A stretch of 64,000 bases of DNA, from the NCBI GenBank assembly GCA_022575985.1, contig JAKSXM010000275.1, positions 62,001 through 126,000 of the forward strand, in the 5' to 3' direction. Position numbers and translations under genes: made by a program. This document shows, piece after piece, positions 1-12,652 of the stretch. The stretch's first letter is position 1; every line of letters begins with the position of its first letter. The notes under the pieces are model-generated. The model was given only the letters and a program-made list of their open reading frames with translations, did not search any database and was not told the origin of the DNA. This DNA is from Anagrus nilaparvatae (Eukaryota > Arthropoda > Insecta > Hymenoptera > Mymaridae).

Positions 1-96
1 AATTATGATTTTATCCTTTATTTATAAGAAATTAAAATTTTAAAACTATGAACTTAATTAGAATTTGAATAAATTAATTTCGCATATTATAATTAG

Positions 97-3000
97 GCGG
101 TGGAATGGCTGGATCTAGTGCATTGTATCATTTATCAAAACAAGGTGTAAAAGCAGTACTTTTAGAAAATTCTAAGCTGACCTCTGGTACAACATGGCAC
201 ACTGCTGGTATGGTTTGGAGTTTAAGACCAAGTGATGTTGAAATTGAATTATTAAATTCAACAAAAGAAACAGCTGCTGAGCTTGAATTTGAATCTGGCG
301 AATATTGTGGTTGGACCAATAATGGAGGCCTTTTCATTGCTCATGACAAAGTCAGGATGGATGAATACACGAGATTAATGGTTGCTGGAAAAGCCTACGG
401 AATAGAATCAACAGTTCTTACCCCAAATGAAGCTAAAAATAATATTTTTTCATTGCTGGACCCAGAAAGCTTTTATGGAGCTTTGTATTCGCCAAGCGAT
501 GGTACTATTGATGCTACAGTCATGGTTATGGCACTTGTGAAATCTGCTAAAAAACGCGGTTCTAAGGTTAGTTTATTTATATTATACAATTGAACAATAA
601 AAAAAAAACAGACAAGTAATTGCGGCACTATGGTTCCTCATTAACAATAACAAAATGTTCTCAATGGTCTATTTTACCCAGTAATAATTCTAGATATTAG
701 TATTTTTATGGCAAAAAATTAAGTAATACGTCGCAAGAAAAAAAAAAATTGCTATTTAAAAATTTTGAGAAAAAAATGTTCCAAAAATTAATTACCAATT
801 GCAGATATCAAGTAAAAACGATAATTCCAGATATAAGTACTTTCATAGGAAAATTAGATACTAGGTCCAAAAAGAAAAAGAATATTGCTGTTTATTTTTT
901 ATTTTTTTATGCAAAATATTTTGAGAAAAAATTTTCCAAAAAATTAAGTATCCGATTCGAAATATCGAGTAAAAACCATACTTTCAGATAATTCCAGATA
1001 TAAGTACTTTCTTAGACAAAATTAGATACTACGTCCAAAAATAGAAAAACGCTGCCAAGATAATTGCTGCACTATGGTTCCTTATTAACAATAAAAAAAT
1101 GTTCTTAATGGTCTATTTTACCTAGTGAAAACCAATTCGAAAAATTTGTATTTTCATAGAAAAAAATTAAGTAATACGTTCCAAAAGAAAAAAACTTATT
1201 CTATTTTTTTAAGTTTGTCGAGCAGTCTAAGTATACAGCCGAGCAATAATCCAAGTGAGGAGCTACTAAAGCTTGTACAAGCTTAATTCGAAGGGCCTCA
1301 GTTGTACATTGCCTAATGAACCTGAGAGTGTAGAGATGACTCTATTAATCTTTTTACCTATTAATGTGATATGCGGTTTCCAAGATAATTTACTGTCTAA
1401 GATTATTCCAAGGCTCTTAACTTCTTTTACAAACGGTACAGTCACTCCTTCGCTTCAATAACTCTTGGTAAATTAAGTCTGTCGAGTTGGTCTACAAAAT
1501 AATTGGTGCCAAAATATATGGCTTTTATCTTATCTGGGTTCAGTCTCAAAGATACCTTTTGAGCCCAAGTATTGATATTGTAAGCCGCTAATGAAAGCTT
1601 CTCAATTGCCTCATTTGTGTTCTCAGGAGGGGCTTGTACATAAACTTGTAAGTCATTTGCATACAGTAGAGAGAAAATGTCTTTAAATAAAAGAAAAATT
1701 AAATAAGAGAAAAAACTTAATAGAAAATGTCTTAATTGTCTTTATCAAGATGATCTTTAACATCATTTATACAAAGGCAGAACAAGAGGGGTCCTAATAC
1801 AGACCCTTTTTGGACGCCAAGGTTAACTCCAAGTGGGTCAGAGGAAGATGTTTTTGTAGTGACTTTTGTAGTGTCTGTCTTGGAGATAAGATTTGATCCA
1901 CAGCAAGGCACTTTTTGAAAATTCCATAGATTTTAGTTTAACTATTAACTTAGATGGTGCAATGGAATCAAAAGCCTTACTGAAATCAAACTGCAGCAGT
2001 AATGTCATTAATATTTTACTTTTGCCAAACCGTATGTCCTCTATTAATTTTAATAGGGCTGTTTCTGTACTGCTGTAAGGTCTAAATCCAGTTTGTAATG
2101 GGTCCAACAACTTGTTCTGTCCTATATAGTTGGTGATTTGGTCACGTGCCAGCTTTTCAAGTACCTTTGCCAGGAAGCACAAGAGTTCAACAGGGCGGAA
2201 ATCTGAAGTCGAAGATGGAATAGAGGTCTTTTTAATCGCTACTAGCAATGACTTTTTCCAAGCTGTAGGAAACGCCAGTCAGTTAGTGACGCATTAAAAA
2301 GTTTGACTAGGTGAGGACCAAGGATAGGAAGTGACTTTGCTATTATTTTATAAGGTATACCATCAGAACCTATAGCTTGTGATGAAAAATAAGCTACTGC
2401 CAAAATGACATCATTCAGGGTAACCTTAGTAAAACAAAAGCCATCATTGGATGTTGAGTTAATCAGCTCACAAGTTTCATCAATGTTCTCCACGTGTGAA
2501 GTTTTTGTGATAAAAATTTTGGGGAAAATGTTCAAAAAATTAATTATCAGATTCGAGATATCGAGTAAAAACCATTATTTAAAAAAAAAAGCACTTTCAT
2601 AGGAGTCTTTCTCTGCCAAAACAGCAATGGTGGGCAGGTCGGGTCATCGAAAAATTTTATACTAATTCCAATTTTAGGCTCTAAAACGACATTATAACTT
2701 GAAAAATGCATAACTCGCTTAAATTTTATCGTAAAAAGAAAAGTTTTGGATTATTATCGAGTGTTTTTTCCTAGGCTATTCGTTTATCCAATAAAAAAAT
2801 TAATTTTATTGACAGAAATTTTTTTTTTTTGTTAAAAAATGATAATAATCAAAAACAGTTTTTAACATGTTACATTAGTTTTTGACAAAAAAAACTTTTT
2901 ATCGACTAAACTAATTTTTTCCTTGCATAAAAGAATAGCCAAGGAAAAAGTATTCGATAATAATCCAAAACTTTTCTTTTTACGATAAAATTTAAGCTAG

Positions 3001-3672
3001 TTATGCATTTTTCAAGTTATAATGTCGTTTTAGAGCCTAAAATTAGAATTAGTATGAAATTGGTAGTTTTTGACAGTATCTTTACTTGTCCATAACTTGG
3101 TTTATTTTCATCGAAAATAGTAATTTTTTTTTTTTATTTAGGACTACTTTTTCCCTGGCTATTCTCCTTAAGAAGTATTGAAAATGTGAAATTATTTTAA
3201 AACAGGCTAAAATCGACCTTAATGGCGGAAAATGAGATATTGCGATTTTTCTTAAAACACATTTTCCCATTTTCCAGAATTTCCCGGGGTTTTTCCGAAA
3301 AACTAATGGCAGAAATGGATTTACTGAAGGTTTCCCAACATATATACTCTTTCAGAATTTCTTTTCAAGCTTATATTTATGATTTTTAACCATTTTCCCG
3401 AAAAGCACTAACGCTGATCGAGCAAGCCGCCTAATGAGTTTGATTGGCTATAACTCGGGCTGTTTAAGACCTAGAAGGCTAAAAATTTCAGGATTTTCCT
3501 ATCTTTATGTTATAAAAACATGGGAAAAATTTGAGGCCAATCCGATGACCCGACCTGCGACCATTGCTGTTTTGGCAAAGAAAGACTCAGAAATAAATGA
3601 GGTATTGCATCCAAATTAAAAAAAAAATTAGATTATTTAATAAAAAAATGTTTGAAAAATTTGTTAAAAAAA

Positions 3673-3716
<44 letters not shown>

Positions 3717-6700
3717 TGTAATACCTCATTTATTTCCATGAAATTACTCATATTTGAAATAACCGAATAATTAGATTATGACACTAAAGCTGATTTTAGT
3801 ATGATTGCATAATATGTTTACATTATTGTTCAATGACTTTGTAGATTAGTTTTACCAAGTCAACAATATTATTATTCTATTATTATTCTTTATCTTTTAC
3901 ATTTTTATGATATGAATATATATTTTATAATTACACGGAAGTAATTTTATTAGATCTTCGTTTTGTTATTTTATTTTATTTTATTTTATCTTTTTTTTTA
4001 TTACAATTTTTATATTTACTTAACATTTCTTGTTAGTGAAAAAGTTTAATATGTATTTAATTTGTAAGTTTCCCTTACTATTATATTTTACCCATCAAGT
4101 TTGTGAGTAAAAAAAATAAATAATTTTTGAATTAGCAAAGATTGATTTAGGTTTTTTAGTAAAATTTTGCTCTAGAAATAGTCCATTATTTAAAAATTAA
4201 AAAACAGACAAACCTACTAGAGGTCCCCGTAAAGATCTTAAAGTTCCCCTAATACCCATTGACTGGGATCTATACTCCTTCCAAGTAAAGTAAGCGAATC
4301 TATGTAATTCGATTCCACCCTGTTTAAGGGATTTACCATCCTATTCTCGCTGTAAAAGGGGTATCAGACTTTACTTTCATAAATTAGAGAATGCACAGTA
4401 GTTTTGGTAGCATTTGTATCAATCTCTACACCAATCTAATTATTGTAAATTTTTGTTTTATTTAATTTTAATTTTAAGTACACATTAAGTTTTTTTTATT
4501 TTTATTTAAAAACCTAGAGGACGTCTCTTGTACGGAGGTCGTTGGGAGGTTCTCTCAAACACCCCGAAGGTGATGTATTTATGGTCGCTACCCGTTAACC
4601 CATCCATCACCCTACATTCACCGATCCTCCTAGACGCTCCTTTTGTTGCGAAGGCTATATCGGGGATGGAGAAACTACCCCTCAGACTTACATAGGTCCG
4701 AGTGTTGCCTCTATTCTGGACCACAAGTTTACATCTAGTGACCATTTCGAGTATTCTTCGTCCCCTGCGGTAGGTTGTAGACATACCCCACTTTAAGGCC
4801 CTACTGTTAAAGTCTGCACCGAGTATAACGATATAACGACCCCGCGGATCGTGTCTTCGATGCTGGCTAGCTTTTCAGCAAGCATAGAATCCGAGTTGTT
4901 TAAGGAAAGATTATATAAGTTGTTTATATAATTATATAGTTGTTTATACAACTTATATAAGTTGTCTCCCCGCACGTGGCTCAAACGTGGCAGTTGCCTC
5001 TCCCTTGTCGGGAAGCTTGGGCTCTGGGCTCTGCCTCAGAGCCATATGGCACAAACGTTGGTATCATCATACAACCAGCCCTGCCTGTTGTAATTGCGAG
5101 GTTTCTCGATTAATAAAAGGATACTTATATCCTTTTCGCGAACAATCTGTTGCAACAATTGACCAGCAAGTGCTGCCGTATTCATGTTCCCCTGGAGAAC
5201 CTGAAAAGCCACAGCCGGAGCCTCCCCGTAACTGGGACAGTTTCCCTCTTCGGCATAGTGCTCCTTGAAGCACTTATCCTTTCTGGTCTTGCAGAGGAAA
5301 CACTTGTGCTTCGCCTAGCTGTAATCTGTCCTTTCATGGCCATTTTCACCACAATTTAAGGCACGCCTTACTACTGTCTGGCCTTTACAGACATACTGGC
5401 TATCCCCATAGCCCAAACATTTGAAGCAGCGCCTTTTGTCCGCACGGAGGTGCACTCTGCGATTCCCAGCCGATCTGGATTTTCCCCTTTTTGGCCAGGC
5501 GTAGTACGTCAGCCTCAAGTTGGTCCACTATAGCCATCTGGCTCATCGTGCCTTTGGTTTCGAAAATGGTGACCTGGAATAGGTTCCATCCAAATCTGGA
5601 ATTTCGAGTTTAAGAGTGGGGATCAAGTCACGAACATTTGACTCAGGACCCGAGACCGACTTTACCGCTTCTTCCAGTTTTTGTCGGTCCTGATGGCCTC
5701 CAGCTCAATAAGGACGCTGCCATTTTGAGTTTTCTTTATTCAGTGGACCTTCGTGCCAGGTTCCTCGAGATTCACGCTCCTCTTTAATTCGAGAAGCGTT
5801 TCCTTATAGCTTTTTCCCGCTGCAGGAGTAATCTGGAAGGAACATACTATGACATCGTTAGTCAATTGTAATTCCTAAAATTAATAATCAATGATGTCAT
5901 AACAAAACGAATACTTAATTTTTTGAAAATTTTTTGCATAAAAAACTTTTAAAAAATCAGCAATACTTTTTTCTTTTTGGACGTAGTATCTAATTTTTTC
6001 CTATAAAAGTACTAATATCTAGAATTTTCGTTTTTCCTAGGTAAAATAAACCATTAAGAACATTTTATTATTATTGATGAGGAATCGTATTTCCAATTAC
6101 TTGGAAGCGTTTTTTTTTTAATGCTTTTATTATTTGATTACTATATAACCCTTTGAGAATATTGAAAGTTAGCTATAATAAGCTGTAATTGGAAATATTC
6201 TGAGTCAGAGAAAAAATTTATTTAATTTATCTAATATTATTTGATTAATTGTTTTTAAAGTAATCGGATTATAGTAAATTAAAAAAAAAAATTAATTCTA
6301 TTTTACTATTTTAATATGCTTCAAAAAAATTAATTTAGAATTATAAAATTTTCCAAAAATATTTAGCATTAATATTAAAATTTACCCACTGAAGAGGGTA
6401 AGTTTGGCTACCCAAAGGGCAATCGATATTTACCTCTCTTCCTGTACATTTTAAAAACATTTTTATATTCTTTTTGAAATTTTTGCAATATACTCCAGTC
6501 TAATCGCGGGGGGGGGGGTTACAGTTGCTGGCCTTCTTGAGCTTTGGTCTACTATAGGTATTTTGGGTTAATGATTACGAATTTTTTTCGAGTCTTTTCC
6601 GGGAGATGTTGGGGTATACCCTTCAATTTGCTGTATTCGCACTTTGACGGTCTAGATTTGGTCCCTATGGTTTTTTTGGGTCGATCATGAATAACGGAAA

Positions 6701-9700
6701 TTTTTTTATGAAAATTAATATTCTACTCTTAAATTGGCAAAAACAAACCCTAAAGGGGACATATTTGCTATTTCCGAGCTTTCAGTGTCCAGATTTGGTC
6801 TACATGGGTATTTTGGCTGGTTGATCACGAATTTCATGGTCCTGTCTACTAAAATCTAACCCTTCACCCTTAAACTTGCAAAAACGTGAAATACATCCAA
6901 AATATTAGAGGTAGTTTTTGCTAATTTAAGGGCGAAGCGCTGAATTTTAGTTCGCAGGACCACAAAATTCATGTTTAGCGATCCAAGAAAGCCATATGGA
7001 CCGTTTTTAGGGGTCACTTTTCAAATTTAAGGCTATTTCCCCAATATCTCCCGAAGAGACCCCGAAATTTATGATCAGCGACCTCAAAAAACTTATAGTA
7101 GACCAAAGCTCATGACGGCCAGTAACTAACTACATATACACCCCCCTTCCCACAATTTGACTGAAGTAAAAATTTTAAATGCAAATTTTTATCAAAATTG
7201 AATAAATAATAAAAATATAATTAAAATAAATTCGTTGAATATTTCGTTAAATATCTTTCTGACGAGCCTATAATTAGAAACAAAACAAAGGATATTCAAA
7301 CAAGAAATTAATCGTATAATGGCCAAAAAATTAATTTATCTGTTAATCACATGACAGCAATCATAAAGTAAAAAAAAATTATAATTTATAATTAATAATT
7401 TTTAGGTATTTGAGAATTGCCCAGTAAAAAGGATATTAACAACTGAGGGTATATTCGGCACAAAAAATGTAACTGGAGTGGAAACCGATTATGGAACAAT
7501 TAGAACAAATTGTGTTATCAATGCTTGTGGTGCATGGTCTAGAAACATTGCCCAAATGATTGGTTCAGATATACCATTAGAAGCTATGAAACATGCTTAT
7601 ATCGTTACGAACCCTGTAAAAGAAGCTAAAGGTATTCCGAATATCAGAGACCATGATTCAAAAATTTACTTTAAAGTTGCTGGCGAAACTCTCAGTATTG
7701 GTGGATACGAATTAGATCCAATATTTTTAGACTCAGTTAATTCAATTTTTTACTTGATTTTAGCTATATTACTTTCAAATTTCAAATAATATTTGGTTTT
7801 AAAAATTATTTTAAACAGGTTCCGCAAGATTTTTCATTTGGATTGTATGAATTAGATTGGAATGTTTTTAATGCACATATTGATGCAACATTTGAGTTAG
7901 TTCCACATTTAAAAAATGTTGGTATTAAATCAACAATATGTGGTCCTGAAAGTTTTACACCTGACCATAAACCTTTATTAGGTAATTTTACTTTATTAAT
8001 TAATTTTAATTCATTATTTTATCTTGATTTTATCAATAGAACAAAAATAATAAATTTTTTAGGAGAAGATCCAATGTGCAATGGATTTTTTTACTCTTGT
8101 GGATATAACAGTGCTGGTATTATGTTAGGTGGAGGTTGTGGAAAACAAATTGCCGATTGGATAATTGATGGTCGTCCAAAAAAATATTTATTTTCTTATG
8201 ATGTTAGACGGTATATAAATAATCTAAAAAAATTAATTTAAATATTTTAATATTAAAATTTTTATTTCAATAGATTTATGCCAGAACAAAGTAGAAATAA
8301 GGTTTGGGTTAATGAAAAATGTCACGAATCTTATGCTAAAAATTATTCTCTTGTTTACCCGAATGATCAGCCTTTGAGTGGCAGAAATTTTAAACTTAGT
8401 CCATTTCATGAGGTACATCTTTTGTATTTATTATATTATTGTTTTTTTATCAGAATAACTAACAAACGCACGTTTTATAATTTAAGTTGAGTTTTCTGTT
8501 TTATGCAATAGAAGCCAAAGAGGCTCAATTGAGGATGACTGTATAAGTTTTATACTTATATACATACTTGCTTACTAAATTGCTTGAAAAGGTCAACATA
8601 TTTGACGAAACGTCGCAAATTAATTAAGTTTTATTAAAAATTCAATTATTTGTATCATTTTTCCAATTGGTCAATCGAATCAATTATACTTTATAATAAT
8701 GTAATTTTATTTGATTCAAAATAATGAAATCTTATAAATTTAGTTGCTTGTAAGCAAAGGAGCAGTTATGGAAGAAAGGCAAGGATGGGAGAGGCCAGGT
8801 TGGTATTTAAAAGAAGGAACAGCTCCAGTAATGTCATATGATTACTATGGAAGTTACGGGAAAATTAAACAAGAAAATTACAAATACAAAAAAGTCTTAT
8901 CACAAGAATATACTTTTGATTTTCCTCCACACCACCACATCGTAAGTACTAAATAACGATTTTATTGTATCTAAAATTATTTTTTTAATTTTCAATAAAT
9001 ATTATTAGATAAAAGATGAAGTTGATGCTTGTAGAAATAGCGCTGTATTATTCGATATGTCATACTTTGGAAAGTTTTATATTTGCGGTCCTGAGGTTCA
9101 AAACGCAGCCGACTACTTATTTACAGCAAAAACAGATTCAGAAATTGATAAAACAGTTTACACATGTTCTTTAAATAAATTTGGAGGCGTTGAAACTGAT
9201 TGTACTATGACATGGATATCACCAAGATCAAATTTTGTTGCTGATCCAAATTTTCAAGAGAAAGCACTTTACATCGGTAAATTAAAAAAAAAAAAATTTT
9301 TTTCAATATTTATTTATGAGCTTCTTAAAAAAAAATATTTTAATTAATCATTTCAGTTGTTGGAGGTTTATCTTCTTATCAATCATACTCGCATATTAAA
9401 AAAGTAATTTTGGAGAAAGGATTTAATGTTACATTGCATGATGCGACTCAACAAATGGGAATTCTTTCTATTCAAGGACCAAATAGGTATGAATAAAGTT
9501 TATCCAGAAAAGTTAAGAATGGCCCAAATCGCATGTAAATTACCTCCCGAGGAAATCGTACACTTTCGTGGGTACTGTCCAAAAAAAAATATACAACTTT
9601 TGTCAATAAAAACAGAATGCCCCAAATCGCAGTTTACCATCCTCGGCTTCTCCTCGGAAGGTAATGTGGTCCTTTTGGACCAAAATGGTCCTTTTAGGCC

Positions 9701-12652
9701 AAAATAGACCCTATAATGATGTAAAGACTCTTCTTATAACTAACTCGGTTTTCTAATCACTCTACGGGGGTTGGCACGTGAGGCGCGCCCCCTAGTTCAT
9801 TATAATTATGGTTTGAATTATGGTCATAATTTAAAACCCTACATTTTATAACAAAATCGTGAAAGATAAAAATTATATTTCTGATTCTTTTTATTTTTTT
9901 GCCCAAAGATTTATTTTTTGATAAAAATATTTTGAAGCTGATTTCTTTTCAAAGGTAGAGTTTCTAGAATCACTCATCCAGAATTCTCTTGTAGTCGCAA
10001 ATAGTAATTCTCAGAACTCAAAATCGTCTACTCCAGATGCGTCAAAGACACAAAATTTTCCGAAGAATCCGAACTTTTAATAGTAATTTCATTTTGTCTC
10101 GTGGCTTATCAAAAACTTTGAAAATTGTATTAAGTTATTTTTTAAAAAGTTTAAGATCAGTTAAGATCTTAAAAAGTCGGCTGCTCCGCAACTGCCCCAG
10201 CACAGGCTTCTCCTAGAAGCTTCTTGGGATACCCTACGTCGCACAGTGTGCCGATTCAATCAAAAATCTGCTGACTTCTTAGAATTTAATTTTTTCACCC
10301 ACTTATTTTTTTAAATCCTTCGTATACTATTCAACTTTTATAGAAACCTGCTACTTTTTAAAAATTTTTACTCTTTGACTCAGGAAAAAGGCAATAGTGT
10401 TTATAAACAAGGTTTTTTTAATTGCAAATAAAATTAGTAACCCTGTGAATACAATTTTTGCTTATACACCAATGTATAAGGGGTGAATTTAAATTGTAAA
10501 ATTTTAAAAAAGTAGCAGGTTTTCATAAGAGTAGGATAGTATACGAAGGATTTAAAAAAATAAATGGGTGAAAAAATTAAATTCTAAGAAGTCAGCAGAT
10601 TTTTGATTGATTCGGCACACTGTGCGTCGGTATATGTCAATATTTAAAAAATTACTAAAGTAAAGTAATTTAAAAATAGTACAGTCTAACAGGGGTCATC
10701 ATAAATTTTTATTTGAAATGAAAAATTTTATTTGCGAATGTTTCTCGCGCACGTGAAGTTCAAATTAACTTTAAGAACCAATTTTAATGAATAAATAGAA
10801 GTCTACTGGAAATTTCCTATACAGTATAATCATAGATACATAAAGGAACAAAGTCCTTAATAAATATTAATAAATATTAACCCTCCCCTGTATTTAGAGT
10901 TTTTTATACTCCCCTCCCAATGAACATGTCTAATTTTAAAAATTCTTGATTCGCGCCTTTGCTTTTTGATGAATTTTCGTAACGTAAAGCTAGGCCTCAG
11001 AACAAGAAACCTTCTAAATCCATAAAAATGACATTGTAAATCCAATAAAAATTTTTTTTGAAATGATCCAAGTATTTGTTTTAATTCTTACATGTTTTAA
11101 TTTTCAGTAAAATAATTTTAGAAGAACTAGCCAATGAAAATCTTTCAAATGAACATTTACCATATTTAAAATCAAAATTACTAAAAATAAACGATCAAAT
11201 AGTGAGAGCATTTAGATTAAGTTTTGTTGGAGAACTTGGTTACGAATTACACATTCCATTAGAATCTTGTAATAAAGTTATGGAAAAAGTACAAGAAGCG
11301 AGAAAATTATTTAATCTTCAGTTAGCTGGTTATAGAGCCTTATACAGTCTTAGTTGCGAAAAAGGTTACTATATTTTTGATAAAAATACAAGTTATTTTT
11401 TATGAATTTTGTAAAGTTAAGAATTTTTTTTTATTTATAGGATATCATCTTTGGGGAACTGATTTAAGAACTGATGATAACCCAGTCGAAGCAAATCTAG
11501 GTTTCATTTGTAGAAAAAATGGAAATTATTTAGGGAACGAAGCTGTGGAAAATTTAAAAAAAAATGGCATTAAAAGAAAACTCGTGTCTGTACATCTTAA
11601 AGAGTAAGTGTATTAAATTTATTTTAAATTTATTAATTAAAAATTACCAAATAATTTTAGTAATTAAAAAAAACTTTGTTCTTTTACTTTAATTTTTTTA
11701 TTTACCAGAACTCTTTATTTGTAAGGAAATTCAGAAACTTCTAATTATTTCTGTAATAGGATTCCGGGGATCAATTTTTTTAATATTTTGAGTAATTAAA
11801 ATAATACTATTTTTCTAAAAAGTATAGAATAAAATTAAACTACTTATAGTAAACAATAATTACCTACTTGCAAAATTATATTTATTCCATATTTGTTTGA
11901 TAAAATTTACTGCTAATAAGAATCTTATAATTACACATTTTTTATTATAAATCTGTATTCTGTTTTGGTGTTAATGAAATTTTATAATATTTGTTAAATG
12001 AAATTAAAAATTAATTAGAGACATAATTTAATTTTTTAATTTTGAACTTTCAGAGAAGTGCCTTTATGGGGATTAGAGACTCTTTACAGAAATAATCAGG
12101 TAGTAGGATATGTCAGACGAGCAGATTATACTCATACTTTTGGTCACAGTATAGGAAAAGCGTAAGTAAAAATAAAATTAATTTTTTATCAACTTTACTG
12201 TTAGGTTACCCTGTTTGAATTTTACTTAAATTACTTGAATATTTAAGTTAATAGCATTTTAACTAACGTGAAAATTCCTTCTTTAATTTATTTGCTTGTA
12301 TATTCAAGCAAATATCTGAAATTTCAAGGAATTATTCAATCAAAATTCAAGCAGAGCAAACCAGCAGTGGCAAAAAAATGAATTTGAAATTTAAATAATC
12401 AGATCATTATTTTTACTGAAAAAAAAAAAAATGAAAATAGCCGGGAATAAATATTTTAATTTCAGATACATCAATCATCCAGAAAATGAAAATATAACAT
12501 TAGAATATATAAAATCTGGTGAATATGAAATCGATGTTATGAATAAAAGATACCCAGTTGATATAAAATTAAAAGCTATATTTGATTCAGAAAATAAAAA
12601 ATTAAATCCAGCTGATTGCCATCGAAAGTTTTTACTTCAGCATCAAATTTAA
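97..12652 (+). CDS. SARDH: Sarcosine dehydrogenase, mitochondrial (5'-partial)
   Basis: Exons: 97-566, 7406-7735, 7819-7981, 8063-8210, 8274-8412, 8744-8941, 9009-9276, 9357-9486, 11108-11364, 11441-11603, 12054-12161, 12466-12652; GT-AG junctions with matching phases, about 853 codons. The extreme N-terminus (mitochondrial leader, start of the FAD fold) lies upstream of the window. The family oxidatively demethylates sarcosine to glycine in the mitochondrial matrix, passing electrons to ETF and one-carbon units to folate. Seen: FAD dinucleotide motif GGGMAGSSALYHL; SGTTWHTAG, whose His (nt 198-200) is the expected covalent FAD attachment residue; VINACGAWS; CGPESFTPDHKPLLG; GYNSAGIMLGGGCGKQIADW; then the C-terminal aminomethyltransferase-like domain (FRLSFVGELGYELHIP, VRRADY). 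WHTAG and RPSDVE favour SARDH over dimethylglycine dehydrogenase. The 6.8-kb intron 1 and 1.6-kb intron 8 are full of transposon remnants. Confidence 0.95.
600..1195. repeat. Dispersed repeat A, imperfect internal units (SARDH intron 1)
   Basis: AT-rich repeat in which blocks such as GGTCTATTTTACC, AATTCCAGATATAAGTACTTT and TTAGATACTACGTCC recur two or three times. An inverted copy lies at 5870-6110 in the same intron and looser relatives at 2510-2600 and 22400-22700. No coding capacity seen. Confidence 0.7.
1205..2540 (-). pseudogene. LINE reverse transcriptase fragment (family 1), antisense in SARDH intron 1
   Basis: Reading the minus strand from 2540 down gives the middle of a non-LTR retrotransposon RT: SSQAIGSDGIPYKI, then after a frameshift SDFRPVELLCFLAKVLEKL, LDPLQTGFRPYSSTETALLK, FDFSKAFDSI (first catalytic Asp), KGSVLGPLLFCL, and a catalytic box reading YANDLQ in place of YADD. 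It continues through SLRLNPDKIKAIYFGT to HLDYCSAVYLD near 1205. Frameshifts and an insertion at about 1680-1735 show decay, and both ends are truncated. Sequence and motif order match the remnant at 18030-18950, so both belong to one CR1/jockey-like family (clade not resolved by eye). Confidence 0.85.
2596..3612. mobile_element. Palindromic (foldback/MITE-like) element in SARDH intron 1
   Basis: Outer inverted repeats at about 2607-2652 and 3535-3592 share GCCAAAACAGCAATGG and CAGGTCGGGTCATCG. An inner palindrome pairs about 2665-2790 with 2935-3058 (TCTAAAACGACATTATAACT against its complement). No transposase frame is visible, so it is presumably non-autonomous. Confidence 0.75.
3596..3735. 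repeat. Short inverted repeat around an A/T tract
   Basis: GAGGTATTGCATCCAAATT at about 3599 is mirrored by AATTTGGATGTAATACCTC near 3710-3728, with a run of about 30 T between them. It abuts the end of the preceding palindromic element and may be its terminal part. A (TTTTA)n microsatellite follows at about 3962-3990. Confidence 0.6.
3736..4500. other. Intronic AT-rich stretch without recognisable gene
   Basis: Contains a short TTTTA microsatellite and an unassigned, more GC-balanced piece at about 4205-4370. No convincing coding frame or RNA gene was seen. Confidence 0.5.
4506..4990 (-). pseudogene. R1-clade-like LINE endonuclease fragment, antisense
   Basis: The minus strand encodes RGSFSIPDIAFATKGASRRI and TGSDHKYITFGVF, the C-terminal part of an apurinic-type LINE endonuclease (PDI and SDHKYI motifs). 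The frame breaks near 4790. A related endonuclease tail (LSDHKYIHFSL) occurs at 24944-25171. The fragment is truncated at about 4506. A short ATATAAGTTG palindrome sits at about 4912-4965. Confidence 0.7.
5067..5860 (-). pseudogene. LINE ORF1 (gag-like) remnant with CCHC zinc knuckles
   Basis: Minus-strand frame 5315-5518 contains RCFKCLGYGDSQYVCKG and RALNCGENGHERTDYS, two decayed CCHC knuckles typical of ORF1 of R1/I-type LINEs. Upstream sequence to about 5860 is relatively GC-rich and degenerate but looks like the same ORF1. It lies just 5' (minus-strand sense) of the endonuclease fragment at 4506-4990, matching ORF1-ORF2 order, so both probably come from one insertion. Confidence 0.75.
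5870..6110. repeat. Dispersed repeat A, inverted copy
   Basis: The reverse complement reads GATTCCTCATCAATAATAAT, TGGTTTATTTTACC, TTCTAGATATTAGTACTTTT and TTAGATACTACGTCC, matching 600-1000. The two copies face each other across the TE cluster and may be ends of one composite element. Confidence 0.65.
6491..7168. mobile_element. Palindromic element, TACTCCAGTC family (copy 1)
   Basis: Left end TACTCCAGTCTAATCGCGGG and right end CCACAATTTGACTGAAGTA are inverted copies. Arms continue with GAGCTTTGGTCTACTATA on the left and its complement on the right, and with repeated blocks around GGTCGCTGATCA and CCCTTAAATTTGC. About 678 bp with no coding capacity. Related copies lie at 43067-43632 and 45541-46288. 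Confidence 0.75.
9513..9720. repeat. Hairpin repeat C copy in SARDH intron 8
   Basis: Contains GAATGCCCCAAATCGCAGTT followed by TACCATCCTCGGCTTCTCCT and GGAAGGTAAT, matching copies at 20830-20890 and 58782-58870. An inverted half-copy (CCCAAATCGCATGTAAATTA) begins the block. Confidence 0.65.
10238..10630. mobile_element. MITE-like palindrome in SARDH intron 8
   Basis: Terminal inverted repeats begin CGCACAGTGTGCCGATTCAA on the left and are mirrored by TTGATTCGGCACACTGTGCG on the right. The arms (about 150 bp each) include AATCTGCTGACTTCTTAGAA and its complement. The loop is AT-rich and lacks coding potential. Confidence 0.8.

Noticed and set aside
749..991. 80-codon Lys/Phe-rich open frame
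   Set aside because: Low-complexity translation of dispersed repeat A, with no domain or splice context.
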